Origin: Pandoraea faecigallinarum
GTDB taxonomy: Bacteria > Pseudomonadota > Gammaproteobacteria > Burkholderiales > Burkholderiaceae
Direction of reading: 5' to 3'
NCBI RefSeq assembly: GCF_001029105.3
Contig: NZ_CP011807.3
Location: 4,650,001-4,714,000, forward strand
Length of the DNA stretch: 64,000 nucleotides
The notes beneath the pieces are model-generated. The model was not told the origin of the DNA. It ran no database searches and saw only the letters and a program-made list of their open reading frames with translations. The position numbers and the translations under genes were made by a program. The number at the start of each line of letters is the position of its first letter. Position 1 is the stretch's first letter. Shown piece after piece: positions 1 through 9,407 of the stretch.

Positions 1-999
1 CCGTTCTGCACCATCGAGCCGAACGTCGGCGTGGTGGAAGTGCCGGACCCGCGTCTGAGCAAGCTCGCCGAGATCGTCAAGCCCGAGCGCATCATGCCGG
101 CGACGGTCGAATTCGTGGACATCGCCGGTCTGGTGGCGGGTGCGTCGAAGGGCGAAGGTCTGGGTAACCAGTTTCTCGCCAACATCCGTGAAACGGACGC
201 CATCACGCACGTCGTGCGTTGTTTCGAAGACGAGAACGTCATTCACGTTGCCGGCAAGGTGAACCCGATCTCGGACATCGAAGTCATCAACACCGAACTG
301 GCGCTGGCCGACCTGGGCACGGTCGAGAAGGCGCTGCAACGCTACACGAAGGCCGCCAGGTCGGGCAACGACAAGGAAGCGGCCAAGCTGGTGGCCGTGC
401 TGGAGAAGGTGGTGCCGGTGCTCAACGAAGCGCGTCCGGTGCGCTCGCTCAAGCTTTCGGAAGACGAACTGGCGCTCATCAAGCCGTTCTGTCTGATCAC
501 GGCCAAGCCGACGATGTACGTCGCGAACGTGAAGGACGACGGTTTCGAGAACAACCCGCATCTGGACGCCGTGCGCAAGTACGCCGAAGCCGAGAACGCG
601 CCGGTCGTGGCCGTGTGCGCGGCCATCGAGGCCGAGATTGCGGACATGGAAGACGCCGACAAGGCCGAATTCCTCGCCGACATGGGCATGGACGAGCCGG
701 GTCTGGACCGCGTGATCCGTGCGGGCTTCAGGCTGCTGGGCTTGCAGACGTATTTCACCGCGGGCGTGAAGGAAGTGCGCGCATGGACGATCCACGTGGG
801 CGACACCGCCCCGCAAGCGGCCGGCGTGATTCACACCGACTTCGAGCGCGGCTTCATCCGCGCCCAGACCATCGCGTTCGACGACTACATCCAGTACAAG
901 GGCGAACAGGGCGCGAAAGAAGCCGGCAAGATGCGCGCAGAAGGTAAGGAGTACGTCGTGCAGGATGGCGACGTGATGAACTTCCTGTTCAACGTCTGA
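1..999 (+). CDS. ychF: Redox-regulated ATPase YchF, 5'-truncated by window edge
   Basis: Obg-family ATPase that binds ribosomes and is linked to stress and redox responses. The frame is open from base 1, so about 30 residues including the P-loop lie outside the window (the family is about 363 residues; 332 are visible). The G3 motif DIAGL is at visible residues 40-44, followed by the [12 protein letters not shown] stretch typical of YchF. The non-canonical G4 motif NVKD, which gives ATP rather than GTP preference in this family, is at residues 176-179. The TGS domain occupies about the last 85 residues and ends in the family-typical VMNFLFNV. A strong terminator follows 19 bases after the stop. 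Confidence 0.97.
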   Translation, partial: PFCTIEPNVGVVEVPDPRLSKLAEIVKPERIMPATVEFVDIAGLVAGASKGEGLGNQFLANIRETDAITHVVRCFEDENVIHVAGKVNPISDIEVINTELALADLGTVEKALQRYTKAARSGNDKEAAKLVAVLEKVVPVLNEARPVRSLKLSEDELALIKPFCLITAKPTMYVANVKDDGFENNPHLDAVRKYAEAENAPVVAVCAAIEAEIADMEDADKAEFLADMGMDEPGLDRVIRAGFRLLGLQTYFTAGVKEVRAWTIHVGDTAPQAAGVIHTDFERGFIRAQTIAFDDYIQYKGEQGAKEAGKMRAEGKEYVVQDGDVMNFLFNV

Positions 1000-1018
1000 C
1001 GCGAGCCCGCGTTACGCC

Positions 1019-1053
1019 ACGAAACACCCCGGCCCTGTGCCGGGGTGTTTCGT
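1019..1053 (+). terminator. Rho-independent terminator after ychF
   Basis: A perfect 15-bp inverted repeat (1019-1033 and 1039-1053) encloses a 5-base loop. The GC-rich core is flanked by an A-rich left arm and a T-rich right arm, so it can act in both directions. It separates ychF from the convergent GntR regulator gene. Confidence 0.85.
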
Positions 1054-1152
1054 TCTGGAGTACCGGTTTGTCGCGTCACGGGTGCAAAACGGACGGCGTA
1101 CCGGCCCCCGCCCGGCACCATGTCCCGGCGCCGCCCATGCGGTTAGACCCGA

Positions 1153-1809
1153 TCACGCCGCCCATTCCTCGCGAATGATCTTTGCGATCTGCTCGCCCGT
1201 TGCGCGATTGTGGGCCTGTACCAGCGCTACGGCGCCCGCGTCGTCTCCGGCTTCGCACAGACGCAGCAGTTCGCGGTGCTCCTCGTGCGAGCGCGTTGCA
1301 TTGCGCGGCTTTTGCCACGTCAGAAACAGATAGCGTCCGAGATTCAGCCGCGCCGTCGCAACCGCGCGCTGGAAGTACGGGCGCTCCGCCTTCGCGTACA
1401 GCATGCCGTGGAACGCCGCGTTGCGCGTCACGATGTCCGTAAGCTCGGTCGCCGCCTCCAACGCGTCCAGCACCGCCCGCGCGCGGGCCAGATCGGCGCG
1501 CGACAGGTTCGGCATCGCCAGCGCCATCAAACGGCCTTCCAGCAACGCACGGAAATCGGCCAGTTCCCGCGCATCGTCTTCGGTGAGCGATGTCACCACC
1601 GTGCTCCGATTCGTACGGCTCACGGCAAGCCCGTCCGACGCGAGCATCGTCAACGCCTCGCGCACCGGCACGTGACTCACACCCAGCGCCGCCGCCAGAT
1701 GGTCCTGGCGAAGCGGCTCGCCCGGCTTCAGCTCGCCGCGTCCGATCTGCTCGCGCAGCGCCTCGTACGCTCGCTCGACCGCAGTCCCCGCAATGGATTC
1801 GTCGCGCAT
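1153..1809 (-). CDS. GntR-family (FCD/FadR subfamily) transcriptional regulator
   Basis: DNA-binding regulator of 218 residues. A winged helix-turn-helix spans about residues 10-72 (GVSHVPVREALTMLASDGL is the GntR recognition region). An FCD effector domain spans about 85-210, with the expected acidic and histidine metal ligands (ADFRALLE, AAFHGML, HEEHREL). FCD regulators usually sense small organic acids. It is divergent from an SLC13-type anion carrier starting 60 bases away, so it probably represses that gene and itself through the AT-rich palindrome between them. The ligand is not identifiable from sequence. Confidence 0.9.
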   Translation of the reverse strand: MRDESIAGTAVERAYEALREQIGRGELKPGEPLRQDHLAAALGVSHVPVREALTMLASDGLAVSRTNRSTVVTSLTEDDARELADFRALLEGRLMALAMPNLSRADLARARAVLDALEAATELTDIVTRNAAFHGMLYAKAERPYFQRAVATARLNLGRYLFLTWQKPRNATRSHEEHRELLRLCEAGDDAGAVALVQAHNRATGEQIAKIIREEWAA

Positions 1810-1831
1810 TGTCAGCCCCTTCCGGTTAACT

Positions 1832-1856
1832 ATATATAATCACGTAAATTATATAT
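1832..1856. promoter_or_regulatory. Palindromic candidate operator between gntR and SLC13 carrier
   Basis: A perfect 9-bp inverted repeat (ATATATAAT at 1832-1840, ATTATATAT at 1848-1856) with a 7-base spacer sits in a very AT-rich island inside GC-rich DNA. It lies 22 bases from the regulator start and 13 bases from the carrier start, where divergent -10 regions would fall. A dyad in a divergent gntR intergenic region is the usual position of the autoregulatory operator. Assignment to this regulator is inference. Confidence 0.6.
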
Positions 1857-1869
1857 TATTTAGAGAACG

Positions 1870-3375
1870 GTGAATCCAATGCCTATCGTCGGCCCTTCAG
1901 CACCTTCAGCACCGCCGGCCCCATCGCGGTCCACGCCTTCCATGTCTTCCGCCTCGGCCAGTTCATCCCCTGTTCCCACCGCATTTCCGCCTGAGGGTCT
2001 TTGGAAGCACGCGTTGCTGCTCGGTATCGGTGTCGCCGTGGGAGTTGCATTGTTCGCGGCGGGGCTGCGCGGCAACACGCTTGCCGTGGCCGTCGTCGTC
2101 CTGCTCTGTCTCGGCTACTGGGCGACGGGCTGGCTTCCCGACTTCGTCGTCTCCCTGATGCTGATGTTTCTGCTGATGACCTGCACTTCGCTCGGTGCAA
2201 ACGTCGTCTTCTCCGGCTTCACATCGAGCGCGTTCTGGCTCGTCTTCAGCGGCGCGGTCATCGGCATGGCGCTGAATGTCACCGGATTGGGTGAGCGCGT
2301 CGCCGTGCGACTGGCAGATCATTGCGGCCATGCGTATGGTCTCGCGCTCGCAGGCTTTGTTGCCATCGCGTTCGCACTGGGGATCGTCATGCCGTCCACG
2401 CTCGGCCGGATCGCCATCCTCACGCCCATCGTGCTGAGCTTCTGCGACCGCGTGGGGCTCACGCCCGGCCGCCCCGGTCGCACCGGCCTGATGCTCGCCA
2501 CGGCGTTGGCCAGTTGCGAACTGTCGACGGCGATTCTGCCCGCCAACCTGCCGAACCTCGTGATGGCCGGCACCGCCGAAGCGGTGCTCGGCCTGCGCCT
2601 CGGTTACGGCGAATACGCCATTGCGCTCGTCCCCACGCTCGCCATGGTTCGCGGCGTCGTGCTGGTCGCCGTTGCCCAGCGCCTGTTCCCGGACCGCCTG
2701 TCGGCCCCCGTTATCACGGGCGCGAACGATATCCCCGCGCCACGCCCGTCGATGCGCACGGACGAAAAGCGGTTGCTGGGCGCACTTGTCCTTATGCTCG
2801 TGCTGTGGCTCACCGAACCATGGCATCACATCGCAGCGGGGTGGATCGGCCTGGGCATCGCATTGCTGTGCCTCGGGCCATTGCGCCTCGTGAATCCGGA
2901 CGCCTTCCTCAAACAGGTCAAACTCGCTCCGCTCTGGTTCGTCGCGGCCATCATCGGACTGACGGCGGCTGTCGACCATGCCGGTCCGGCCAACGCGTTG
3001 CGCCCCGCGCTTGCCCATCTCGATCTGGCGCAGATGTCGACGATGCCGGCCTATCTGGTGCTCGTCGGCCTGTCGATTGCGCTCGTGTGCCTCGTCACAT
3101 CGAACGCCGCCCCCGCGCTCTTCACGCCGCTGGTGCCTGCGCTCGCCCTCGGCGCACCGCTCGGCATGAAGGCGGTATTGCTCACGCAGACCGTCGGCAT
3201 CTCGACCATCGTGCTCCCCTATCAGGCGCCGCCGCTCGTGCTCGCCATGGCACTCGCAGGCGTGGGCATTCGGGACGCCACCCGTTATTGCCTCGCCACC
3301 ACGCTCGTCGCCCTGCCAAGTGTCGTGCCGCTGACAGCCCTCTGGTGGCAGGCGATCGGACGTCTTCACCAGTGA
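1870..3375 (+). CDS. SLC13/DASS-family anion permease
   Basis: Integral membrane carrier of 501 residues, with about 12 hydrophobic segments after a 45-residue Pro/Ser/Ala-rich cytoplasmic head. The paired polar re-entrant stretches (VMPSTLGRIAIL near the middle, VTSNAAPALFTPL near the C terminus) resemble the SNT-type substrate/Na+ motifs of dicarboxylate and sulfate carriers. The start is GTG at 1870 or in-frame ATG at 1879. The AGAGAA sequence at 1862-1867 suits the ATG better by spacing. It is divergent from the FCD regulator, which suggests an organic-acid substrate, but none can be named. Confidence 0.85.
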   Translation: MNPMPIVGPSAPSAPPAPSRSTPSMSSASASSSPVPTAFPPEGLWKHALLLGIGVAVGVALFAAGLRGNTLAVAVVVLLCLGYWATGWLPDFVVSLMLMFLLMTCTSLGANVVFSGFTSSAFWLVFSGAVIGMALNVTGLGERVAVRLADHCGHAYGLALAGFVAIAFALGIVMPSTLGRIAILTPIVLSFCDRVGLTPGRPGRTGLMLATALASCELSTAILPANLPNLVMAGTAEAVLGLRLGYGEYAIALVPTLAMVRGVVLVAVAQRLFPDRLSAPVITGANDIPAPRPSMRTDEKRLLGALVLMLVLWLTEPWHHIAAGWIGLGIALLCLGPLRLVNPDAFLKQVKLAPLWFVAAIIGLTAAVDHAGPANALRPALAHLDLAQMSTMPAYLVLVGLSIALVCLVTSNAAPALFTPLVPALALGAPLGMKAVLLTQTVGISTIVLPYQAPPLVLAMALAGVGIRDATRYCLATTLVALPSVVPLTALWWQAIGRLHQ

Positions 3376-3538
3376 ACCCGCGGGTAGCGCCATCCCGCCC
3401 GCCACGGCCGAGTCTTCATTTCAAACGCGGGTTTGGGAGGGCGAGGGGCGGGACACCATCGGCTGTCCACCGGCATGATTCCGCGTGATGCGGCGTTGGA
3501 CCCGCTTCGACGCCACTCGATGCGGCTTTCTCACCACG

Positions 3539-3558
3539 CCGGTCTCTTCGGAGACCGG
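3539..3558 (+). other. Perfect hairpin with cUUCGg tetraloop
   Basis: An 8-bp perfect stem (3539-3546 with 3551-3558) is closed by TTCG between C and G, the exceptionally stable cUUCGg tetraloop in RNA. No T-run follows on the + strand, so it is not a typical terminator. It may be a 3' stabiliser of the upstream transcript or a leader element for the GT87 gene. Confidence 0.45.
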
Positions 3559-3622
3559 GTCGTCTAATATGAAATCGCATCGCGCCTCGGGAATGCGCTG
3601 CTTGAGGTGCTTGGCCGCATAA

Positions 3623-3649
3623 CGCGACAATCGCGACAATCGCGACAAT
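3623..3649. repeat. 9-bp tandem repeat, three perfect units
   Basis: The unit cgcgacaat is repeated three times without mismatch at 3623-3631, 3632-3640 and 3641-3649. It belongs to a set of 9-bp-period repeats seen across the window. Confidence 0.9.
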
Positions 3650-3744
3650 CGCTCATCGGACAGGACAACATCGCCGCACGCGCATACCAAAGGCAGTCAC
3701 CGTAGTCGAACCGCGCCGTTTCATGCAGCCAAGGGGGTTCTTGC

Positions 3745-5061
3745 ATGACATCGAAGTCGCCGGCTGTCACCCACGTTTCACCGGACGCGCCACGCGAGCG
3801 GCGGCACTGGTCCGAGGATCCGGCCCGCATCCGTCTTTACGGCGGGGCGGGCATCGTCATGACGCTTGCCGTGTTCGTCGCGTGGGGGTACCGATACCTG
3901 CTATCGGGCCCGCCGGGCGTCAGTCCGATCGCCATCGACTTTCTGCCTTTCTGGAGCGCCTCGCACTTCGTGCTGCAAGGGCATGCGATCGACGCCTACA
4001 ACGTCGAGTTGATGTCGAAACTGCAAATCGCCGCGCAACCCTGGGCCGCCCGCATCGGCGGCTACCTGCCGTGGTTGTATCCCCCGGTGATGATGGTGTT
4101 TCTCGCCCCCCTCGCGTTGCTGCCCTATGTCTACGCCTACGCGCTGTACGCGCTGGTCGGTCTGAGTCTGTACTACACGGCGCTGCGCCGTACGCTCCCG
4201 TGGCCGGGCGCCCGCGTGCCCACACTGGGCTTTCCCGGCATCATGCTCGTGATCGTTGCCGGTCAGGTTGCGCTCTACACTACGGCGCTCGCGGGCTTCT
4301 CGCTCGTGTTGCTACGCAAGCGCCCCGTGTGGGCCGGTGTGTTCGCCGGGCTGCTGTTCATCAAACCGCATGTCGCGCTGCTCTTCCCGCTCGCCTTTGT
4401 GTGCGCACGGGAGTGGCGTGCGCTCGCTGCGTGCGTCGTCACCGTCATCGGCACCACGGCGCTCGCTGCCGTTGTTTTCGGCTTCGACGTCTATCTCGCG
4501 TTCGTACACGCCTCGGAGTTTGCCCGCCAGAGCATCGTCAATGGCGCGGCGCAGATCGCGCGCGTGCCGAGCTTCTTCATCACGGCGCGCATGCTGGGGG
4601 CGTCGGTCGGCGTCGCGGCGGCGGCCCACGCGGTCGTGGCGCTGTGCGCCGTCGCCGTGCTGATCGACTTCTGGCGGCGTGCGGGAGCGTTCGCGTTGCG
4701 CGCTGCCACGCTCGTATGCGCCACGACCCTCATCAGCCCTTATCTCTACGATTACGATCTCGCGCTGCTCGCCGTCGTCATCGCCTGGTATGTGCGTGAC
4801 GGCCTCGCACGCGGCTGGCTGCGCGGCGAACGCGAGTGGCTCGTATTGCTATGGATCACGCCTTTGCTCGGGCTGCTGGGTTCGTTGCAGATCGGCTTCC
4901 AGTTCCTGCCGTTCATTACGCTCGGCACGCTGGTCATGCTGTGGCGGCGCCGTCGCCGTCTCGCTCACGTGCCGGATGCGAATGATGCGAGCGAAGCCGG
5001 TGACGCCGGTGGCGCCGCCACGCCCCGCCGTCGCGTCACCACGCCGGCGTTCACGAGGTAA
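3745..5061 (+). CDS. Glycosyltransferase family 87 (DUF2029) membrane protein
   Basis: Polytopic inner-membrane protein of 438 residues with about ten hydrophobic helices, of the GT-C-type GT87 family that uses polyprenyl-phosphate sugars. An acidic motif follows the first helix (IAIDFLPFWSASH, residues about 67-79), as expected for GT-C enzymes, where the first periplasmic loop carries the catalytic acidic residue. The C-terminal tail is Ala/Asp/Glu/Arg-rich and built on short GC-rich repeats. Its stop is 5 bases before the GT2 gene start, so the two are probably one operon. GT2 would make the polyprenyl-P-sugar and GT87 use it outside. Confidence 0.85.
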   Translation: MTSKSPAVTHVSPDAPRERRHWSEDPARIRLYGGAGIVMTLAVFVAWGYRYLLSGPPGVSPIAIDFLPFWSASHFVLQGHAIDAYNVELMSKLQIAAQPWAARIGGYLPWLYPPVMMVFLAPLALLPYVYAYALYALVGLSLYYTALRRTLPWPGARVPTLGFPGIMLVIVAGQVALYTTALAGFSLVLLRKRPVWAGVFAGLLFIKPHVALLFPLAFVCAREWRALAACVVTVIGTTALAAVVFGFDVYLAFVHASEFARQSIVNGAAQIARVPSFFITARMLGASVGVAAAAHAVVALCAVAVLIDFWRRAGAFALRAATLVCATTLISPYLYDYDLALLAVVIAWYVRDGLARGWLRGEREWLVLLWITPLLGLLGSLQIGFQFLPFITLGTLVMLWRRRRRLAHVPDANDASEAGDAGGAATPRRRVTTPAFTR

Positions 5062-5066
5062 CTGCC

Positions 5067-6230
5067 ATGCCCCGCGCCGCCGCTCGTCCCGATTCGTCTC
5101 ACTCCGCCCACCGCACGCCGCTCGTCACGCTCGTGGTGCCCTGTCACAACGAAGCGCCAGCGCTCGCGAAGTTCTACCGCACATTGGCCCCGGTGCTCGA
5201 CGGCGTTGCCAATGCGCGTTTCGAGATCGTTTGCGTGAACGACGGCAGTACCGACGATACGCTCAATGTGCTGCTCGCCCTGCGCCGCGACGACCCCCGC
5301 ATACGCATCGTCGATTTCACCCGTAACTTCGGCAAGGAAGCGGCGCTGAGCGCCGGCATCGACGAGGCGCTGGGCGACGCCGTCATCCCCATCGACGCCG
5401 ACTTGCAGGACCCGCCCGCGCTCATCCCGGTGATGATCGAACGCTGGCGCGACGGTGCCGAGGTCGTGCTCGCCAAACGCACCAATCGCGCGAGCGACAG
5501 CGTCGCCAAACGCGTGGCGGCCGGGTTTTATTACCGCGTCCACAACCGGCTCTCGGAAGTGAAGCTGCCGGAGAACGTCGGCGATTTCCGGCTGATGGAC
5601 CGCCGTGTCGTCAGCGCCATCAAGCGTCTGCCGGAGCGCTGCCGCTTCATGAAGGGCCTGTTCGCATGGGTCGGGTTTCAGACGGAAGTCGTTGAGTACG
5701 TGCGCGAGCCGCGCGCTGCGGGCGAATCGAAATTCTCCGGGTGGCGGCTGTGGAATTTCGCGCTCGAAGGCATTACCAGCTTCAGCACGGTGCCGCTGCG
5801 CTGCTGGACGTACATCGGCGTGTCGCTCGCCCTGATGTCGCTCACGTATGGCAGCTACATTGCGCTGCGCACGATCATCCACGGCGTCGACGTTCCCGGC
5901 TACGCGTCGTTGCTCGTCGGCGTTCTGTTTCTCGGCGGGATTCAGCTCGTCGGCATCGGTGTCATCGGCGAGTATGTGGGCCGCATCTATTACGAGTCGA
6001 AGGCACGTCCCCTGTATCTCGTACGACGCCGTTATCAGTCCGGCGTGAAGGTGAGTCAACTGCCCTCACGCGCCGGCATGCGGGCGCCCGGCCGCCCCCT
6101 CATGCGCGTCGATATGTCCAGTAGCGATGGAGCAGGAAAGTCGTCGGCGGCACGATCAGCACGACCGCAGCGATCCCGATCCAATGGTTCCCTCCGAGAC
6201 GCTCGACCGTTCGTGCGACGAGCGTCGTGA
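5067..6230 (+). CDS. Glycosyltransferase family 2, GtrB/DPM1-like
   Basis: Transfers a sugar from a nucleotide donor to polyprenyl phosphate on the cytoplasmic face. The GT-A domain spans about residues 10-235, with the metal-binding IDADLQDPPAL near residues 109-119 and the FTRNFGKEAALSAG segment typical of bactoprenol glucosyltransferases. Two C-terminal transmembrane helices follow. The Arg/Ser-rich 60-residue tail after the second helix is unusual: it runs 131 bp into the convergent gtrA-like gene. Family members are about 310-340 residues; this one is 387, so the tail may be a by-product of stop-codon loss. Confidence 0.9.
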   Translation: MPRAAARPDSSHSAHRTPLVTLVVPCHNEAPALAKFYRTLAPVLDGVANARFEIVCVNDGSTDDTLNVLLALRRDDPRIRIVDFTRNFGKEAALSAGIDEALGDAVIPIDADLQDPPALIPVMIERWRDGAEVVLAKRTNRASDSVAKRVAAGFYYRVHNRLSEVKLPENVGDFRLMDRRVVSAIKRLPERCRFMKGLFAWVGFQTEVVEYVREPRAAGESKFSGWRLWNFALEGITSFSTVPLRCWTYIGVSLALMSLTYGSYIALRTIIHGVDVPGYASLLVGVLFLGGIQLVGIGVIGEYVGRIYYESKARPLYLVRRRYQSGVKVSQLPSRAGMRAPGRPLMRVDMSSSDGAGKSSAARSARPQRSRSNGSLRDARPFVRRAS

Positions 6231-6576
6231 GCAGAAGCCCGAAAATCGAGACCGGCAGGAACCGCGCGAGGCTCGTGCGATGGACACGCGCGGAGAAGCT
6301 CCAAAGCGTATTGAGCAGATAGGAGCACGGCGTCGCAACACAGAATGCCACGGCATTTGCGAGCACCGGACCCGCACCGGCCGCCTCGATGAGCGTGATC
6401 GCGACGATCACATGCACGGCCGTCGAAATCACGCCCGACACCCCGAAGCGCATAAGCGGCACGAGCCACGTTCGTACGTGGGGCGACGCTCGCAAGCGTT
6501 GCAGCCGCGAGGAAGATGCTGAAGAAGATGTCTGACGCAAGTCCGGCATCGTTTCGATCATCCAAGTGGCGTTCAT
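6100..6576 (-). CDS. GtrA-family membrane protein (polyprenyl-sugar flippase-like)
   Basis: Protein of 158 residues with four transmembrane helices of the GtrA family, which is proposed to flip bactoprenol-linked sugars. The first helix begins in MRFGVSGVISTAVHV, and the end HRYWTYRR is characteristic. The ATG at 6576 was chosen because it gives a family-like length; longer upstream extensions are low-complexity. It is convergent with, and overlaps by 131 bp, the GtrB-like gene with which it should functionally pair. Together with GT87 this makes a complete Gtr-like decoration set, though the acceptor is unknown. Confidence 0.8.
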   Translation of the reverse strand: MNATWMIETMPDLRQTSSSASSSRLQRLRASPHVRTWLVPLMRFGVSGVISTAVHVIVAITLIEAAGAGPVLANAVAFCVATPCSYLLNTLWSFSARVHRTSLARFLPVSIFGLLLTTLVARTVERLGGNHWIGIAAVVLIVPPTTFLLHRYWTYRRA

Positions 6577-6783
6577 GGCCGGTTCGCCTGCCAATACCGG
6601 CACATGCCGCAGGATTGCCGAAAGGTTGCAATGCAGCATCGGTGCATCGGCCCGTCGGGACTGAACGACTAAGAATTTATGCCATTTTCGCGAGACGTGG
6701 GTTGCATGCCTGTGCGAGACGTCTAGGATTGCGATGTACTCCGCAATGAAAAGACGACGTCCGACAACGACAGGAGGAAGACA

Positions 6784-9240
6784 ATGCAACGCCCCAATGC
6801 CATCCACGCCGCCAGTGCTCTGGCTTTTGCCGTCACCACGTAGAGCGCGTCCCTGTATGCCGCCGATGCCACGGCATCGTCCCCCGCTTCCGCTTCGGCG
6901 CCCGCCCAAACGCTGAGCGTCGAAGGGTTATTGCAACCCGCCGACATTCTGATCGACCATAACGGGGTGCCGCACATCTTCGCCGCCAATGAGCGTGACG
7001 GGTTCTTCGTGCAGGGTTTCAATGCCGCACGCGATCGTCTGTTCCAGATCGATCTCTGGCGGCGCCGGGGCCTCGGACAACTCTCCCAAGTGTTCGGGCG
7101 CGCCTATCTAGCGCAGGACGATGCTGCGCGGCGCTTCGTCTACCGGGGCGACATGGGCGCGGAGTGGCGTCGGTACGGCCCCGACGCCAGACCGGCCGCC
7201 GAAGCGTTTGCGGCAGGGGTGAATGCCTACATCGACTGGCTCGCGCGACATCCCGATCAAATGCCGTACGAATTCCGCAAGGTCGGCTACTGGCCCGCGA
7301 AATGGAGCGCGGAGGACATCGTACGCATTCGCAGCCACGGCCTGACACGCAATCTGAAGAGCGAGGTCGCCCGCGCCAAGGTCGTGTGCAAGGCGTCGCT
7401 GGACGCCGACAGCGTGCGCGTCGGCCTGCAACCCGCCTGGAAGACGCAGGTGCCCGACGGTCTCGATCCGTGTCTGCCCGACGACCTGCTCAAGGTCTTC
7501 GATCTCGCCACGCAAGGCGTGAAGATCACGAAGGAATCGCTGCAACAGGCCAATGCCGATATCGTGCAGGTCGCCGAGAACGGGCCGTACGACGTCTCCA
7601 CCGAATCGGCGGAAGGCAGCAACAACTGGGTCGTGTCGCCGCAAAAGTCGGCGACGGGCCGCGCCATCATGGCGAACGATCCGCACCGCGCCTATGCGGC
7701 GCCGAGCCTGCGCTACATCGTGCAGGTAAGCACTCCCACGCTCAATCTGATCGGTGCCGGCGAGCCGGCCATTCCGGGCGTCGCCATCGGGCACAACGGC
7801 ACCATTGCGTTCGGTCTCACGATCTTCAACATCGATCAGGAGGATCTGTACGTCTACGACCTGAACCCGGCCAATCCGGACCAGTATCGCTACCGTGGCA
7901 AATGGGTGCCGATGCGCACCGTCCACGAAACCATCGACGTGCGCGACGGTGCACCGGTCCACACAGATCTCAAATTCACCAGGCACGGGCCCGTCATTTA
8001 TGTCGACGCGGCCAGGCATCGCGCGTATGCCGTGCGCACCGCGTGGCTCGAACCGGGCATGTCGCCCTACTTCGACGCCATGCGCTACATGCGCGCCAAA
8101 ACCTATGCCCAGTTCCAGACGGCACTCGACACATGGGGAGCGCCCACCGTCAATCAGGTCTATGCGGATGCATCGGGCAACATCGGCTGGGTGCCGAGCG
8201 GCATGGCCCCGATTCGTCCGAACTGGGACGGTCTGATGCCCGTGCCGGGTGACGGGCGCTATGAATGGGCCGGCTTCTGGCGGCGCGACCAGTTGCCGTC
8301 GTCCTATAACCCGGCAAGCGGTTATTTCACGACGTCCAACGAGATGAACATGCCCGCCGGGTATCCCTACGCGCAGCGCAAGCTCGGCTTCGAGTGGACG
8401 AACGGCTCCCGGCACGCGCGCATCGACGAGGTGCTCAAGGCGAAGGACAAGGTATCGCTGGAGGATTCGGAACGTTTGCAGAACGATATCGTGTCGATAC
8501 CGGCGCGACGTCTGGTAGCACTGCTGGCGCCGCTCACGAGCGACGATCCGCAAACGTCTGCGGCGCTTGCGCTACTCAAGGGGTGGGATGCGCATATGGG
8601 CGCCGATTCGGCCCAGGCCGCGCTGGAGGAGGTCTGGTTCAGCCGGCATCTCGGCCGTGCCTACAAAAATGCGGTACTCCCCAAGTCGGCCGCCGAAACG
8701 TTTGGCGCGCCGGACCCGGCGGCAATGCTCGATGCACTCGAACAGCCTGCCGCCCGTTTCGGCGCGAACGCCAACGCCAAGCGCGACGCCGTGCTGCTCA
8801 CAAGTCTGGGCGAGGCGTGGGCGGAGATGGTCAAGCTGCAAGGCAGCGACCCGGGCGCCTGGCAATGGGGCAAGCTTCAGACGAACCTGAACGCGCATCC
8901 ACTCGCCGACGCCGTGGACGCCGACATGCGCGCCAGGCTCAACGTCGGTCCGCTCGCGAAGGGCGGCAGTGCGTTCACGCCGAACCAGTCGACCTATCGC
9001 GTGAGCGACTTCCGGCAGACGAACGGTCCGTCGTTCCGGATCGTGGTCGACGTAGGCAACTGGGACAACACGCGCGCGATCAACTTGCCGGGCGAATCGG
9101 GCAATCCCGACAGCCCGCACTATCGCGATCTGGCACAGAAGTGGCTCGACGGTGAGTATTTCAAGCTGCCATATTCGCGTGAGGCCGTGGAAGCCGCGAC
9201 GGAGTCTCGGCTGCATCTGGTGCCTGCGACGGCACGTTGA
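6784..9240 (+). pseudogene. Penicillin acylase family Ntn-hydrolase, amber stop in signal peptide
   Basis: The 818-codon frame starts at ATG 6784 behind a perfect AGGAGG (6772-6777, 6-base spacing). It encodes a secretory leader but has a TAG at codon 20 (6841-6843), inside the hydrophobic core. After it the frame is open to 9240 with no other lesion. The mature part is a penicillin/AHL acylase: alpha segment, spacer, then the beta subunit beginning at the catalytic Ser (EGSNNW, Ser codon 7618-7620, residue 279), plus the NDPH substrate-pocket motif. Such enzymes are auto-processed in the periplasm. Without an intact signal it cannot mature normally unless the stop is suppressed. A restart at TTG 6931 would lack a leader and a ribosome site. 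A sequencing error is possible. Confidence 0.85.
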
Positions 9241-9345
9241 CTGGGGAAAACGCAGGCGGCTGGCTTGGCAGGCCCAACCGCTTGCTGCCGGTGCGCAGTC
9301 GGAGTCGATCGCACCTCGTCCAGGCGTGACGCGGACATCGGGTCC

Positions 9346-9389
9346 GCATGGAACCCTCATGAAACCCTAATGAAACCCGCATGGAATCC
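9346..9389. repeat. 11-bp tandem repeat, four units
   Basis: Four imperfect 11-bp units of the form [gt][ca]atg[ga]aa[ct]cc lie at 9346-9356, 9357-9367, 9368-9378 and 9379-9389. They sit between the convergent acylase and MFS genes and end 19 bases before the MFS stop codon. Confidence 0.8.
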
Positions 9390-9407
9390 GCGTCGAGCGA
9401 GCGTCGA

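Larger units (their letters stand above)
3376..3744. other. Intergenic region with structured repeats, no gene recognised
   Basis: This 369-base gap separates the carrier gene from the GT87 gene. Open frames on both strands are short, Arg/Ser-rich and lack ribosome binding sites, so no gene is called. The stretch holds a UUCG-capped hairpin and a 9-bp triplicated repeat, listed separately, plus a small caaac/gtttg hairpin near 3422-3435. Confidence 0.5.

Noticed and set aside
1963..3405. Long minus-strand frame (480 codons) opposite the SLC13 carrier gene
   Set aside because: The product is Arg/His/Glu-rich without hydrophobic or domain pattern. It mirrors a real gene in a GC-rich genome and has no ribosome site.
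3421..3690. 89-codon minus-strand frame in the intergenic region
   Set aside because: No ribosome site; it reads through the 9-bp repeat as Leu-Ser-Arg triplets and has no domain.
7108..8553. Long minus-strand frame opposite the penicillin acylase gene
   Set aside because: Low-complexity Arg/His/Val composition and exact antisense position. The plus strand carries the family motifs.
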